A stretch of DNA of 64,000 nt from RPQJ01 sp963748985 (lineage in GTDB: Bacteria > Pseudomonadota > Gammaproteobacteria > Steroidobacterales > Steroidobacteraceae). The stretch's first letter is position 1. Every line of letters starts with the position of its first letter. The position numbers and the translations under genes are program-made. This document shows, in pieces, positions 21,041-29,555 of the stretch. The DNA is taken from assembly GCA_963748985.1 (NCBI GenBank), contig CAVVKQ010000026.1, positions 84,816 through 148,815 on the forward strand, written 5' to 3'. Under the pieces are notes generated by a model. The model worked only from the letters and a program-made list of their open reading frames with translations. It was not told the DNA's origin and made no database searches.

Positions 21041-22525
21041 GTGACCATTCGTACATTGGTTCGTCATCCGCTGCTCGCCGCCGCCATCGGCGCCGCGGTC
21101 GTCGCGCTGCCCGCCAGCGCACTCTACCTGTACGGTTCCGGCCACACGGCCGAGGCCGCGGGAACGCCCGCCGCCGCCACTGCCACCAGTCAGCCCGCAG
21201 CCGGCTCGCCCGCTGGCAGCGCGGCGCCAGTCGTGACCGGCCTGCCCGATTTCAGCAAGCTCGTGCAAGCCTACGGACCGGCCGTGGTCAACGTCAGTGT
21301 CCGCTCCGTGGTGAAGACGAGGGGGCGCGACCGCCTGCCGCAGGGCATGGACGAGGACAACCCCCTGTTCCAATTCCTGCCGCACGGCAATGGCGGCGCG
21401 CCGATGCGCGGCGAGGGCTCCGGCTTCATCGTCAGCGCGGACGGCATCATCCTCACCAACGCGCACGTCGTGGATGACGCGCAGAAAGTGACCGTGAAGC
21501 TCACGGACCGCCGCGAGTTCGAAGCCCGCGTGATCGGCTCGGATGCGAAGAGCGACGTGGCCGTCCTGAAGATCGAAGCGCGCGACCTGCCCGTCGTCAA
21601 GCTTGGCAACCCGCGAACGCTGCAGGTCGGCGAGTGGGTCGTGGCCATCGGGTCGCCGTTCGGATTGGAGAATTCCGTCACTGCCGGCATCGTGAGCGCC
21701 AAGGGGCGCAGCCTGCCGGACGACGCCTACGTTCCGTTCATCCAGACGGACGTCGCGGTGAACCCGGGTAATTCCGGCGGCCCGCTCTTCAACCTGCGCG
21801 GTGAAGTGGTCGGCATCAACTCGCAGATCTACAGCCGCTCCGGCGGCTACCAGGGCCTGTCGTTCGCGATTCCGATCGACGTCGCGATGAACGTCGGCAA
21901 GCAGTTGCAGGCGCAGGGTCACGTGACACGCGGGAAACTCGGTGTCGGCATCCAGGACGTGGACCAGGCGCTCGCCGAGTCGTTCGGACTCGACGTGCCG
22001 CGCGGCGCGCTCGTCGCCAGCGTCGAAAAAGGCGGTCCTGCAGACAAGGCTGGGCTCCAGGAAGGCGATGTCATCCTTGGATTCGACGGGCAGTCGATCG
22101 ATTCCGCGGGTCAGTTGCCGTCGGCTGTCGCGGCCACGGACCCCGGCAAGGCCGTGGCCCTGCAGGTGTGGCGAGACCGGGCATCCCGCGAAGTCAAAGT
22201 CAGCCTCGGCCAGACAACCGACGATAGCGCCGTTGCGGCCAACGTCGACGCTACGAGTGCCGGACGTCTCGGCATGACGGTGCGGCCGCTGTCAGCGGAG
22301 GAGAAGCAGCAGGTGGAATTGAGCGATGGCCTCGTGGTGGAGGACGTCGAAGGCGCCGCGGCCGAAGCAGGCGTGCGTCCGGGGGATATCGTCATCGCCG
22401 CCAACGGCAAGTCGGTGCAGAGCGTCGAGCAGCTGCGGTCCGTGGTATCCGGATCGAAGAGCCACGTTGCCCTGCTGGTGCAACGCGGTGACGCGCGGAT
22501 GTTCGTGCCCATCGAACTCGGCTGA
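21041..22525 (+). CDS. HtrA/DegP-family serine protease with two PDZ domains
   Basis: 494 residues. The N-terminal hydrophobic segment (about 8-29) has no clear cleavage site, so it may anchor the enzyme. An Ala/Pro/Thr linker precedes the protease domain. The triad is visible: His in IILTNAHVVDDA, Asp in SDAKSDVAVLKIEA and Ser in NPGNSGGPLFNL. PDZ1 starts near GKLGVGIQDVDQALAESFGL and PDZ2 near GRLGMTVRPLSAEEKQ. The GTG at 21041 has AAGGAGAG at good spacing. It degrades or chaperones misfolded envelope proteins. It follows the kinase by 84 bp on the same strand and so probably belongs to the same stress-response operon. Confidence 0.93.
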   Translation: MTIRTLVRHPLLAAAIGAAVVALPASALYLYGSGHTAEAAGTPAAATATSQPAAGSPAGSAAPVVTGLPDFSKLVQAYGPAVVNVSVRSVVKTRGRDRLPQGMDEDNPLFQFLPHGNGGAPMRGEGSGFIVSADGIILTNAHVVDDAQKVTVKLTDRREFEARVIGSDAKSDVAVLKIEARDLPVVKLGNPRTLQVGEWVVAIGSPFGLENSVTAGIVSAKGRSLPDDAYVPFIQTDVAVNPGNSGGPLFNLRGEVVGINSQIYSRSGGYQGLSFAIPIDVAMNVGKQLQAQGHVTRGKLGVGIQDVDQALAESFGLDVPRGALVASVEKGGPADKAGLQEGDVILGFDGQSIDSAGQLPSAVAATDPGKAVALQVWRDRASREVKVSLGQTTDDSAVAANVDATSAGRLGMTVRPLSAEEKQQVELSDGLVVEDVEGAAAEAGVRPGDIVIAANGKSVQSVEQLRSVVSGSKSHVALLVQRGDARMFVPIELG

Positions 22526-22609
22526 CGACCCTTTCTCGCAGCCGCAGAAGTGCGCCGTCGCATGGCCCGGTGAGAGAGCCCTCTTTCTCACCCGCACGAC
22601 TACCTGCAC

Positions 22610-25600
22610 TTGCCTGTACCCAAGCATTTCGTTCTGCTGGCATTGTCGGCGCTGCTGATCGCAGCGGACGCCGATGCCGCGCGCCGTTTCGTGGAAGTGG
22701 GCGCCGGGCGAGGCCTCGACGCCACGGTGATCCCTGCCATGCTCGTCGACCGCGACGGCTTCCTGTGGGCCGGCTCGCGCGAAGGCTTGTTCCGTTACGA
22801 CGGCTACCAGGCCGTCGCCTTCCTGCCGGATCCTGGCCAGCCGGGGCGCGTCAGCGACGTGGACGTGCGCTCGCTGTACGAGGCGGACGACGGCGCGCTG
22901 TGGGTTTCCACGAATACCGGCGGGCTGAACCGGCGCGATCCGCACACGGGCGTGTTCGAGCAATTTCACCATGCATCGGGCGATCCGCGATCGCTCAGCA
23001 ATGAGAGTGTCTATGGCGTCGGCCAGGACGCCGCTGGCCGGCTCTGGGTCGGTACGCAAAAGGGCCTCAACCGGCTGGATGCAGACGGCCGTGGATTCAC
23101 GCGCTTTTTTCATGAACGCGGGACGCCTGCGAGCCTGGCTCATGACTGGGTCTACACGCTGCATCTCGGACCTTCGAAGCAATTGTGGATCGGCACGGTC
23201 GGCGGCGGCATCGATCGCTGGAATGACGCCAACGGGAGCTTTGATCATTTCGGGCTCGCCCGCCTGGCCGGCGGTCCCGCCGGACTCGACGACGTGTTCG
23301 CGATCCACGAAGCCGCCGATGGCCGCGTGTGGGCCGGTACACGCCAGGGCCTGGTGGAACTTGATCCGGTCCGTCGCGAGGCGGCCCGCTTCGACATGGC
23401 CGATGCGAGCGGCGTGCAACCCCTGGTCACTGCGATGCACGCGGATCGCGCGGGTCGCCTGTGGGTCGCGACGCACGCGCATGGGGTGCTGGTGGTGGAC
23501 CTTGCAACGCGCACGTGGGGGCGCGCGCACCCGGGCAGCATAGGTGCCCCGGGCAACCTGCCGGCGCAACCGCAACTGAGTCTCGCCGCAACAGGAAACA
23601 CCCTCTTCGTCGGCACCTGGGGCAGCGGAATCTACCGCGCACCGCTCGAGGAGCCGGAATTTCGGCTGCTGACCACCGCGGCCGACGGCCGCGGCCTCCG
23701 CCACAAGAACGTAACCGCCCTGCTCGGTAGCGCAGTTCCAGGCCAACCCTGGGTCGGCAGCTTTGGCGGCGGACCGCAGCGCGTGGACGTTGCGACAGGA
23801 TCCGTATTCCCAACTGGGGGCGACGCCGCAGACACCATCCGCCAGGCGGGCGTGGTCAGCCTTGCCGCGGCGAACGATGGCAGCTTTTTCGCGGGCACGA
23901 CCGAAGGCTTGCATCGCTTTGCGGCGGACGGTCGCAACCTGGGTCTCGACAAGCATGCTCGCGACCGGTCGGACACGATCGGCGAAGGCTACGTCGGCGC
24001 ACTGATGGCAGCCGAGCAGTCCGGTCTCTGGGTCGGCGTCGGGGGCAGCGGTCTCTTTTTCCGTGATCCCAGGAGCGGGAAATTCCAGGCCTACCGTCAC
24101 GACCCCGCCACCCGTGACTCCCTGAGCGGCGACTACGTCACTGCCCTTGCCGCTGGCGGCGTCGGGCGGCTGTGGGTCGGCACACGCTCGAACGGGCTGA
24201 ACCTCTGCCGCATCCAGCCCTGGTCCTGCGAGCGTTTCGACGGAACTGGCGCAACCCAGCTCAATCTCGGACATCACCACGTCACCGCCTTGCATCGCGA
24301 TCGTGGCGGCGCGCTCTGGGTCGCGACCGACGGTGGCGGAGCGTCGCGCGTGCTGGAGAGTCCAGAGGGACACGTGACCGGTTTCGAACGGTGGGGCACC
24401 CCGCGCGGCCTGTTGAACGACGGCATCATGGCCATCGAGAGCGACGATGACGGTTCCTTGTGGTTCAGCACACGTCACGGCCTTTCGCGGCTCGACCCGG
24501 CGACCGGGCGCGTCGTCAACCAGGTCGCCGAATCCGGCCTGCCGGTCAGTCATTTCAATACCGGCGCCTCGTCGTCGGATCCAGCCTTCCTGCACTTTGG
24601 CTCGGTGGACGGCCTGCTCAGCGTGCCGAGGGGTACGACCCTGCGACCACGTCCGCCAGCGCCGGTGCGGATCACCGCAATCGAGCGTCTGGCCAGGGGT
24701 ACGGGACGGTCCCTGCCACCGGCTGCGCTGCGCACCGGATTCGCGACGAAACTTGGCGACGTGCTGGCGGTCGAGTTCGCCGTCCTCGACTTTGCCGAGA
24801 CGACGCACGAATACGCCTATCGCATGCAACCGAATGACGCGTGGACACCGCTCGGCCGGCGCCGGCAACTGACCTTCTTTGGTCTCGCGGCCGGACGCTA
24901 CGCATTGGAGGTGCGTGCCCGGGACGTATTTGGCCAGTGGAGCACGAGTCCGGCACTGCCCTTCCAGATCGTGCCGCCATTCTGGATGACGGGGTGGTTC
25001 CGCGCGCTGGTGCTCGTCGCGGCGGGCCTGCTGGTGCACGGTCTGCATACCCTGCGGCTGCGTCGCCTGCGACGGCGCAACCTCGTGCTGGAACAGCTCC
25101 AGCAGCAGCGCGAGCAGGCGCTTGCGCAGGCCACGCGCATCCAGCGCGAACTCGAGGATGCTTATGCTGGCCTGAGGCAGCTGACGGGGCGCCTGGAGTC
25201 CGCGAAGGAGGAAGAGTGCAGCCGCATCTCCCGCGAGCTGCATGACGAGTTCGGCCAGACGCTGACGGCCGCCAAGATCAACCTGCAGATGGTGCGGCAG
25301 GCCATGGTGGACCCGGCTGTCGTGCAGCGTCTCGAGGAGTCGGTCGAGATGGTCGATCGCATGATCCAGCAGGCGCGGAACATCGCGCTCGGCCTGCGGC
25401 CGCCGCTGCTGGACGAGGCCGGCCTGGTGCCTGCACTCGATCACTATCTCAAGTCGCTGGCCGGGCGCTCCGGCATTCGCATCGATTTCGAGGCGTCGCC
25501 TGCAGCCGCCGGTATTCCGCACGGACACAACACGACGGTATTCCGCGTAGTCCAGGAGGCCATCTGCAACGCCCTGCGACACGCGCGCGCGGCCGCAATC

Positions 25601-25861
25601 CGCGTTGCGCTGGTGACCGAGCCCGGATCGATTCGACTGCTGATCGAGGATGATGGCGTCGGCTTCGATCCCGAAGCGGTCAACCAACGCGTCAAGCGCG
25701 GCGAGCACCTGGGGCTCCTCGGCATGACCGAGCGCGTCAGGAATGCCGGGGGGGCCATCACGCTCGACTCGCGTCCAGGCGCCGGCAGCCGCATCGAAGC
25801 CTGGATTCCCTTCGCCAGGCCAGCAGCCCTTGCGGTCCCAACGTCCGTACGGCCGACATGA
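22610..25861 (+). CDS. periplasmic beta-propeller sensor histidine kinase (Reg_prop/Y_Y_Y/HisKA_3)
   Basis: 1083 residues. The signal peptide (FVLLALSALLIAADADA) is followed by about 12 two-component-propeller repeats such as DGFLWAGSREGLFRYDGYQ, GRLWVGTQKGLNRLDADG and GSLWFSTRHGLSRLDPATG. A Y_Y_Y domain is near residues 700-790 (EYAYRMQPNDAW) and one membrane helix near 800-820. A coiled coil follows, then a NarX-class kinase with the H-box SRISRELHDEFGQTLTAAKI and the ATPase motifs FRVVQEAICNALRHA and DDGVGFD. There is no receiver or DNA-binding domain, unlike Bacteroides hybrid sensors. The TTG start at 22610 is the only fit and lacks a clear ribosome site. Relatives sense carbohydrates or other exported polymers. 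It is coupled to the next gene by ATGA. Confidence 0.9.
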   Translation: MPVPKHFVLLALSALLIAADADAARRFVEVGAGRGLDATVIPAMLVDRDGFLWAGSREGLFRYDGYQAVAFLPDPGQPGRVSDVDVRSLYEADDGALWVSTNTGGLNRRDPHTGVFEQFHHASGDPRSLSNESVYGVGQDAAGRLWVGTQKGLNRLDADGRGFTRFFHERGTPASLAHDWVYTLHLGPSKQLWIGTVGGGIDRWNDANGSFDHFGLARLAGGPAGLDDVFAIHEAADGRVWAGTRQGLVELDPVRREAARFDMADASGVQPLVTAMHADRAGRLWVATHAHGVLVVDLATRTWGRAHPGSIGAPGNLPAQPQLSLAATGNTLFVGTWGSGIYRAPLEEPEFRLLTTAADGRGLRHKNVTALLGSAVPGQPWVGSFGGGPQRVDVATGSVFPTGGDAADTIRQAGVVSLAAANDGSFFAGTTEGLHRFAADGRNLGLDKHARDRSDTIGEGYVGALMAAEQSGLWVGVGGSGLFFRDPRSGKFQAYRHDPATRDSLSGDYVTALAAGGVGRLWVGTRSNGLNLCRIQPWSCERFDGTGATQLNLGHHHVTALHRDRGGALWVATDGGGASRVLESPEGHVTGFERWGTPRGLLNDGIMAIESDDDGSLWFSTRHGLSRLDPATGRVVNQVAESGLPVSHFNTGASSSDPAFLHFGSVDGLLSVPRGTTLRPRPPAPVRITAIERLARGTGRSLPPAALRTGFATKLGDVLAVEFAVLDFAETTHEYAYRMQPNDAWTPLGRRRQLTFFGLAAGRYALEVRARDVFGQWSTSPALPFQIVPPFWMTGWFRALVLVAAGLLVHGLHTLRLRRLRRRNLVLEQLQQQREQALAQATRIQRELEDAYAGLRQLTGRLESAKEEECSRISRELHDEFGQTLTAAKINLQMVRQAMVDPAVVQRLEESVEMVDRMIQQARNIALGLRPPLLDEAGLVPALDHYLKSLAGRSGIRIDFEASPAAAGIPHGHNTTVFRVVQEAICNALRHARAAAIRVALVTEPGSIRLLIEDDGVGFDPEAVNQRVKRGEHLGLLGMTERVRNAGGAITLDSRPGAGSRIEAWIPFARPAALAVPTSVRPT

Positions 25862-26517
25862 CGCCCCGGCGCCGGATCCTGCTCGCCGACGATCACGCGC
25901 TCGTTCGCGCGGGCATCAGGGTCCTGCTTGAAAGCCTTCCCGGTGTTGAGATCGCGGGAGAAGTCGGAGACGGTCTCGATGCGATCGAACGGATTCGCCG
26001 CGACCCGCCGGACGCCGTGCTGCTCGACATCACGCTGCCCGGTCTCAACGGCCTCGAGGTCGCCGCGAGTATTGCGCGACTGGGCATTCGGACCCGCGTG
26101 CTGATGCTGTCCATGCACAATTCACCCGAGTACGCCGCACGCGCGCTGGCATGCGGAGCCGCGGGCTACCTCAACAAGGATTCCGCCTTCGATGAACTGG
26201 CCGCGGCGCTCGACGCGATCTGCAGCGGCCGGCGCTATCTGTGCCGGGCGCTCGACGCGGACAGGGTGCAACAGCTCGAAAAGCGCGTCGGCCAAGGCGT
26301 GTCCGGTCTCGAGCGGCTCACACCGCGCCAACGCCAGATCCTGCAACTGGTTGCCGAGAGCTACAGCACCCGGCAAATCGCCGAGCGGTTGTTCCTCAGC
26401 GTCAAGACGGTGGAGACCCACCGCAGCCAGATCATGGAACGGCTCGACATCCACGATGTGCCCGGCCTGGTCCGATTCGCGATCCGGCACGGCTTGCTGC
26501 CGCCCGAGTCGACATGA
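25858..26517 (+). CDS. NarL/FixJ-type response regulator
   Basis: 219 residues. The receiver domain has ILLADDHALVRAGIRVLLES, the phospho-Asp in AVLLDITLPGLNGLEV and the Lys in GYLNKDSAFDELAAAL. The C-terminal LuxR helix-turn-helix reads LTPRQRQILQLVAESYSTRQ with SVKTVETHRSQIMERLDIHD. It overlaps the propeller kinase by ATGA and is its evident partner. The secreted protein 110 bp downstream is a possible target or co-operonic gene. Confidence 0.93.
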   Translation: MTPRRRILLADDHALVRAGIRVLLESLPGVEIAGEVGDGLDAIERIRRDPPDAVLLDITLPGLNGLEVAASIARLGIRTRVLMLSMHNSPEYAARALACGAAGYLNKDSAFDELAAALDAICSGRRYLCRALDADRVQQLEKRVGQGVSGLERLTPRQRQILQLVAESYSTRQIAERLFLSVKTVETHRSQIMERLDIHDVPGLVRFAIRHGLLPPEST

Positions 26518-26628
26518 GCTGATTGTCAGGCTTTCCCCGATGGTTGTTGTCGGTGTCACCCGTCACATTTCGTCGGCCGTCCGGCGGCCCGGCCCGGTCC
26601 ACCGCACGGCGTCGACGGAGGTCCAGAA

Positions 26629-27267
26629 GTGTCGACTCATGCCATGCAGATTCGCCGATTGGTCGCGGCAGCGGCGGTCGTGTTCGCCGGGTTCGCGGGC
26701 ACACCCGCAGACGTGACGACGTTGCGGAAGCAGAATCTCACGCAACTGATCGCGGAATCCCAGACCATCATTTCCGGCAGGGTAGATCGCGTAACCGACG
26801 GCATCGACGAACATGGGATGCCGTACACCGAGATCACCATCGCCGTCAGCAATTCCGCCAAGGGCACGGTGCAGGGTGGCACCCGTCACCGGTTCCGGCA
26901 GTTCGGTTTGCTGAAGCCGCGCGAGATGCCGAACGGGCAGTTGATGCTCGCGTTGTCACCCGAGGGCTTCCCGAAATGGGTCGAAGGTGAGCTGGTCGTC
27001 GCGTTCCTGCACAAGCCCGCCACTCGTACCGGGTTCCAGACGACCGCAGGGCTCGCGCAGGGAAAGCTGCGAATGCTCGATGGCCGCGCAAGCAACGAAT
27101 TCAACAATGAAGGCCTGTTCGAAGGCGTGCACGTCCAGGACGGCCTGCTGGTCGCCAGGGAACGCGTGCTGCTGGCCAGCAAGGGCCCGGTCGACGCCGC
27201 GACCCTGATCCGCCTCATCGAACGCGCAGTGACCGGGAACTGGATCGAGAACGGAGAGATGCGCTGA
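26629..27267 (+). CDS. uncharacterised secreted protein
   Basis: 212 residues, family not recognised. The GTG at 26629 is supported by GGAGGT 6 bp upstream; an in-frame ATG at 26644 is the alternative. The signal peptide (LVAAAAVVFAGFAG) is followed by a compact, strand-rich domain: TIISGRVDRVTDGIDEHGMP, YTEITIAVSNSAKG and RHRFRQFG. It has no cysteines, no lipobox and no transmembrane helix after the signal. Position behind the propeller kinase/NarL pair suggests control by them or a role in the sensed process; that is inference. Confidence 0.7.
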   Translation: MSTHAMQIRRLVAAAAVVFAGFAGTPADVTTLRKQNLTQLIAESQTIISGRVDRVTDGIDEHGMPYTEITIAVSNSAKGTVQGGTRHRFRQFGLLKPREMPNGQLMLALSPEGFPKWVEGELVVAFLHKPATRTGFQTTAGLAQGKLRMLDGRASNEFNNEGLFEGVHVQDGLLVARERVLLASKGPVDAATLIRLIERAVTGNWIENGEMR

Positions 27268-27271
27268 GAGA

Positions 27272-27348
27272 TGGCGCGCCCGACTGGATTCGAACCAGTG
27301 ACCTTCGCCTTCGGAGGGCGACACTCTATCCAACTGAGCTACGGGCGC
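27272..27348 (-). tRNA. tRNA-Arg(CCG)
   Basis: A 77-nt cloverleaf with a genome-encoded 3' CCA (27272-27274). The acceptor stem is GCGCCCG/CGGGCGC with discriminator G, and the D arm has the AGCTCAGTTGGATAGAG type. The anticodon stem TCGCC/GGCGA holds the loop CTCCGAA, so the anticodon is CCG. The T arm has GGTTCGAATCC. It closely matches the standard proteobacterial tRNA-Arg(CCG) and decodes CGG. No integrase or att-like repeat was seen beside it. Confidence 0.97.
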
Positions 27349-27375
27349 GTGGCTGGACCCCGAAAAGGGGCGCGA

Positions 27376-27404
27376 ATCATAGCCCCGGGGCCCCTTCGCG
27401 TCCA
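27376..27404 (-). promoter_or_regulatory. sigma-70 promoter of tRNA-Arg
   Basis: On the minus strand, TGGACG (27399-27404), a 17-bp spacer and TATGAT (27376-27381) lie about 28 bp before the tRNA 5' end. A GC-rich discriminator follows, as is typical of stable-RNA genes. Motif match only. Confidence 0.6.
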
Positions 27405-27523
27405 TTTGGGCCCGGCCGGCGTCCCGGCCGCTGCGCCCTGCCCCGGCGCCCCAGGGTGCGCCGCAGCCAGATCTGCACGTTATACTTCGCGGCCTCGTCA
27501 AAGCCGCCGTCCGGAGTTCGACC

Positions 27524-28033
27524 GTGAGTGCAGAGCACGATCGCAAGTTTTTCGACACCTTCATGCTGATCCTCGGCATTCTGGCTGCCATCACCATCGG
27601 CCTGATGGTGCTGGCGGGCTTGGTCTCCGACCGGACTTCGAAGCGGTTTCACGACGAGGACCCGCGCAAGGTCGAGGAAACCCTGGCACGCATCGCGCCG
27701 GTCGCTCGCGTCGCGGTCGCGGGCCAGGACAACTCGGCGCTGGCACCTCCCGCCGCGGCTCAGACGGCCGCGGCCATCGACCTGCCGGGTGAACAGGTTT
27801 ACCAGCAGGTCTGCACGGCATGCCATGGCGCCGCCGTCGCGGGCGCGCCCAAGACGGGCGACAAGGCCGCGTGGGCGCCGCGCATTGCACAGGGTATGGA
27901 GCTGCTGCACAAACACTCGCTCGAGGGTTACCAGGGCAAAGCGGGCTACATGCCGCCCAAGGGTGGTCGCACGGACCTGAGCGACCAGTCGGTCATGAAT
28001 GCCGTCGATTACCTGGTCAGCCAGGCGCAGTAA
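27524..28033 (+). CDS. membrane-anchored cytochrome c5-like protein
   Basis: 169 residues. One N-terminal membrane helix (FMLILGILAAITIGLMVLAG) is followed by a charged, Pro/Ala-rich linker. A single class I heme c domain has CTACH at about residue 97 and a Met ligand in GYMPPKGG. It acts as an electron carrier tethered to the periplasmic face. The GTG start at 27524 follows GGAG. A TATACT-like -10 element lies at 27481-27486 upstream. The stop is 4 bp before the DUF4136 lipoprotein start, suggesting cotranscription. Confidence 0.88.
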   Translation: MSAEHDRKFFDTFMLILGILAAITIGLMVLAGLVSDRTSKRFHDEDPRKVEETLARIAPVARVAVAGQDNSALAPPAAAQTAAAIDLPGEQVYQQVCTACHGAAVAGAPKTGDKAAWAPRIAQGMELLHKHSLEGYQGKAGYMPPKGGRTDLSDQSVMNAVDYLVSQAQ

Positions 28034-28037
28034 GCGG

Positions 28038-28598
28038 GTGTTTGCACGACTTGCACGCGCAATCGTCGTGGCCACCGCGGTGGCCGGCTTCGTCGCGGGC
28101 TGCGCGTCGCCGCCGCCAAAGCCCGACACGATGCGCGACCCGAGCGTCAACTTCTCGAACTTCAAGACGTTCGGCTGGACGGCGGGTGGCCCGGCCGACG
28201 CAGGCGACGCGCCGCTCAAGCTGCTCGACGCGAACATCCGCGCCGCCGTCGTCGACGTGATGCAGCGGAAGGGCTACGTCGAGGCACCTGCCGGCACGAC
28301 GCCGGACCTGCGTATTGCTTACGAGACCGCCAAGGCCGAGAAGCTCGAGAATAACCCCGTGCGCGTCGGCATCGGCGTCGGCAGCTGGGGCGGCAACATG
28401 GGTGGCTCGGTCAACATGGGCAGCCCGAGCGTCCGCAACTTCACCGAAGGCACGCTCGTCGTGCACGCCATCGACACGGCCCGCAATGTCGAAGTCTGGC
28501 AGGGCCGCGTGTCGGGCAAGATGACGAAGGGCAGCGTCGAGCCCGCTGCCATCCGCCAGGCGGTCGGGGTGGCGATGGCTGATTTCCCGGTGCGCTAG
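28038..28598 (+). CDS. DUF4136 family lipoprotein
   Basis: 186 residues. A signal peptide with lipobox (TAVAGFVAGC) places a lipidated Cys at about residue 23. The DUF4136 core follows: VNFSNFKTFGWT, LLDANIRAAVVDVMQRKGYV, and the C-terminal TLVVHAIDTARNVEVWQGRV with IRQAVGVAMADFP. Function unknown; family members are envelope lipoproteins. The GTG start at 28038 is 4 bp after the cytochrome stop. The stop is followed immediately by a run of hairpins. Confidence 0.85.
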   Translation: MFARLARAIVVATAVAGFVAGCASPPPKPDTMRDPSVNFSNFKTFGWTAGGPADAGDAPLKLLDANIRAAVVDVMQRKGYVEAPAGTTPDLRIAYETAKAEKLENNPVRVGIGVGSWGGNMGGSVNMGSPSVRNFTEGTLVVHAIDTARNVEVWQGRVSGKMTKGSVEPAAIRQAVGVAMADFPVR

Positions 28599-28600
28599 CA

Positions 28601-28754
28601 CCCGGGATTTCGACCCGGGAACGGTTGGTGAGGGCGTTCGATCCGGGTCTGCTTCGGGCGAGCGGAAAGGCAGACACGCTCGCCCGAAGCAGACCCGGAT
28701 CGAACGCTTGATCGACCGCGCCTGAACGAATTCTCGTCAAAGCCCGAGAATTCG
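28601..28754. repeat. three consecutive hairpins including a perfect 31-bp inverted repeat
   Basis: Hairpin A is CCCGGG-N7-CCCGGG at 28601-28619. Hairpin B has perfect 31-bp arms at 28634-28664 and 28677-28707 with a 12-nt loop. Hairpin C has 10-bp arms CGAATTCTCG/CGAGAATTCG at 28727-28754. Hairpin B is far longer than a normal terminator and has no T-tail. Together they separate the DUF4136 gene from a lower-GC region. They may act as a transcription stop, an RNA-stability element or the remains of an inserted element. Confidence 0.9.
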
Positions 28755-28998
28755 CACGGCGCAAGCAACGTCGACGCGGTCACAGCGCATGACCCGCTAC
28801 GAATGGGTCGCGACCAGCAACTACCATCGCTCCATCACCAAGCCGTGACGGTGGAACTCGTTCCGATGCGTGCCGCAAGCCCTAAGCAATGGGACGGACA
28901 CTCAAAGGGGAATTTCGACCAAAGCGGACGTGGGTGGGTATCGCTGGAAAGTCTTCAAAGTTGACGTCATTGAGAAACGCAATATCAAATGAGGGACC
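28755..28998. other. non-coding gap before the low-GC gene
   Basis: With the hairpins this makes about 400 bp without a convincing gene. GC drops from about 28850 onward. A 37-codon frame (ATG 28889, TGA 29000-29002) overlaps the next start by GTGA and reads MGRTLKGEFRPKRTWVGIAG onward. It has no good ribosome site and no recognised family, so it is not called. No clear promoter was found. Confidence 0.5.
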
Positions 28999-29493
28999 GT
29001 GACTGTACGCAAACTAAATACCTGGGTTGAAATTGCGGAGCTTATTTCCGCAGTCGCTGTCGTGATTTCCTTGGTTTACGTCGGTCTCCAAATACATCGA
29101 AGCACTCTGGAGTCAGACGCCGATATTCAGGCGGAGCTACTTTCGTATACGGTACAAAGAAGGTATCTGGTAGTTGAGAGCAGCGACTTGTCCTCATTAC
29201 TGGTGAAAGGATATGCCGATCCAACTCTGCTCTCGCCTGACGAAAGGCGACGGTTCCAGAGCTACCTTGAGATATTCTACGTCGCTTGGGAGCGCGCTCA
29301 TATGACACGAGCCGCTGGACTTTTCTCGGAGGAGCTTTTCGACGGATGGAACCGCTGGTTCGTTTCAGTTGCGCAACATGACCCGGCATTCGTGTGGCCC
29401 ATGGTGCGCGACTCACAAAGCTGGGATCCAAGTTTTATTCAGCACGTCAATGAATCACTAGACTACTTGAAGTCTGATAGGGAAACGGACTAA
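28999..29493 (+). CDS. uncharacterised membrane-anchored protein, lower GC than its surroundings
   Basis: 164 residues. The opening WVEIAELISAVAVVISLVYV forms one membrane helix, followed by GLQIHRST and a soluble helical domain (RRFQSYLEIFYVAWERAHMT, LFSEELFDGWNRWFV). This N-terminal pattern occurs in a widespread uncharacterised family of environmental proteobacteria (recalled). GTG start with GAGGGA close upstream. Codon use is clearly less GC-biased than the neighbours (many TTT, ATA, CTA and AAA), which suggests recent acquisition. It lies alone between the hairpin cluster and a heptad-repeat element. Function unknown. Confidence 0.75.
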   Translation: MTVRKLNTWVEIAELISAVAVVISLVYVGLQIHRSTLESDADIQAELLSYTVQRRYLVVESSDLSSLLVKGYADPTLLSPDERRRFQSYLEIFYVAWERAHMTRAAGLFSEELFDGWNRWFVSVAQHDPAFVWPMVRDSQSWDPSFIQHVNESLDYLKSDRETD

Positions 29494-29555
29494 CCGACTC
29501 CTTCTGGCCGTAAGTGCGCCTATGCGAACGTCTGCTTTTTCAGGTAGTCGGCCGC

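Noticed and set aside
19610..21922. Minus-strand open frame of about 770 codons opposite the kinase and HtrA
   Set aside because: Shadow frame: no recognisable domain, and the plus strand carries unmistakable histidine-kinase and protease motifs.
22292..25708. Very long minus-strand open frame (over 1100 codons) opposite the propeller kinase
   Set aside because: It mirrors the high-GC codon pattern of the plus-strand gene. Its protein is Arg/His/Ala-rich without any domain, whereas the plus strand encodes clear Reg_prop and kinase motifs.
27272..27348. tRNA-Arg as an integration site for a genomic island
   Set aside because: Genes on both sides are ordinary core types, no integrase is present, and I saw no duplicated tRNA 3' end within the window.
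28889..29002. 37-codon frame overlapping the low-GC gene start by GTGA
   Set aside because: No convincing ribosome site and no family resemblance; too short to support as a gene.
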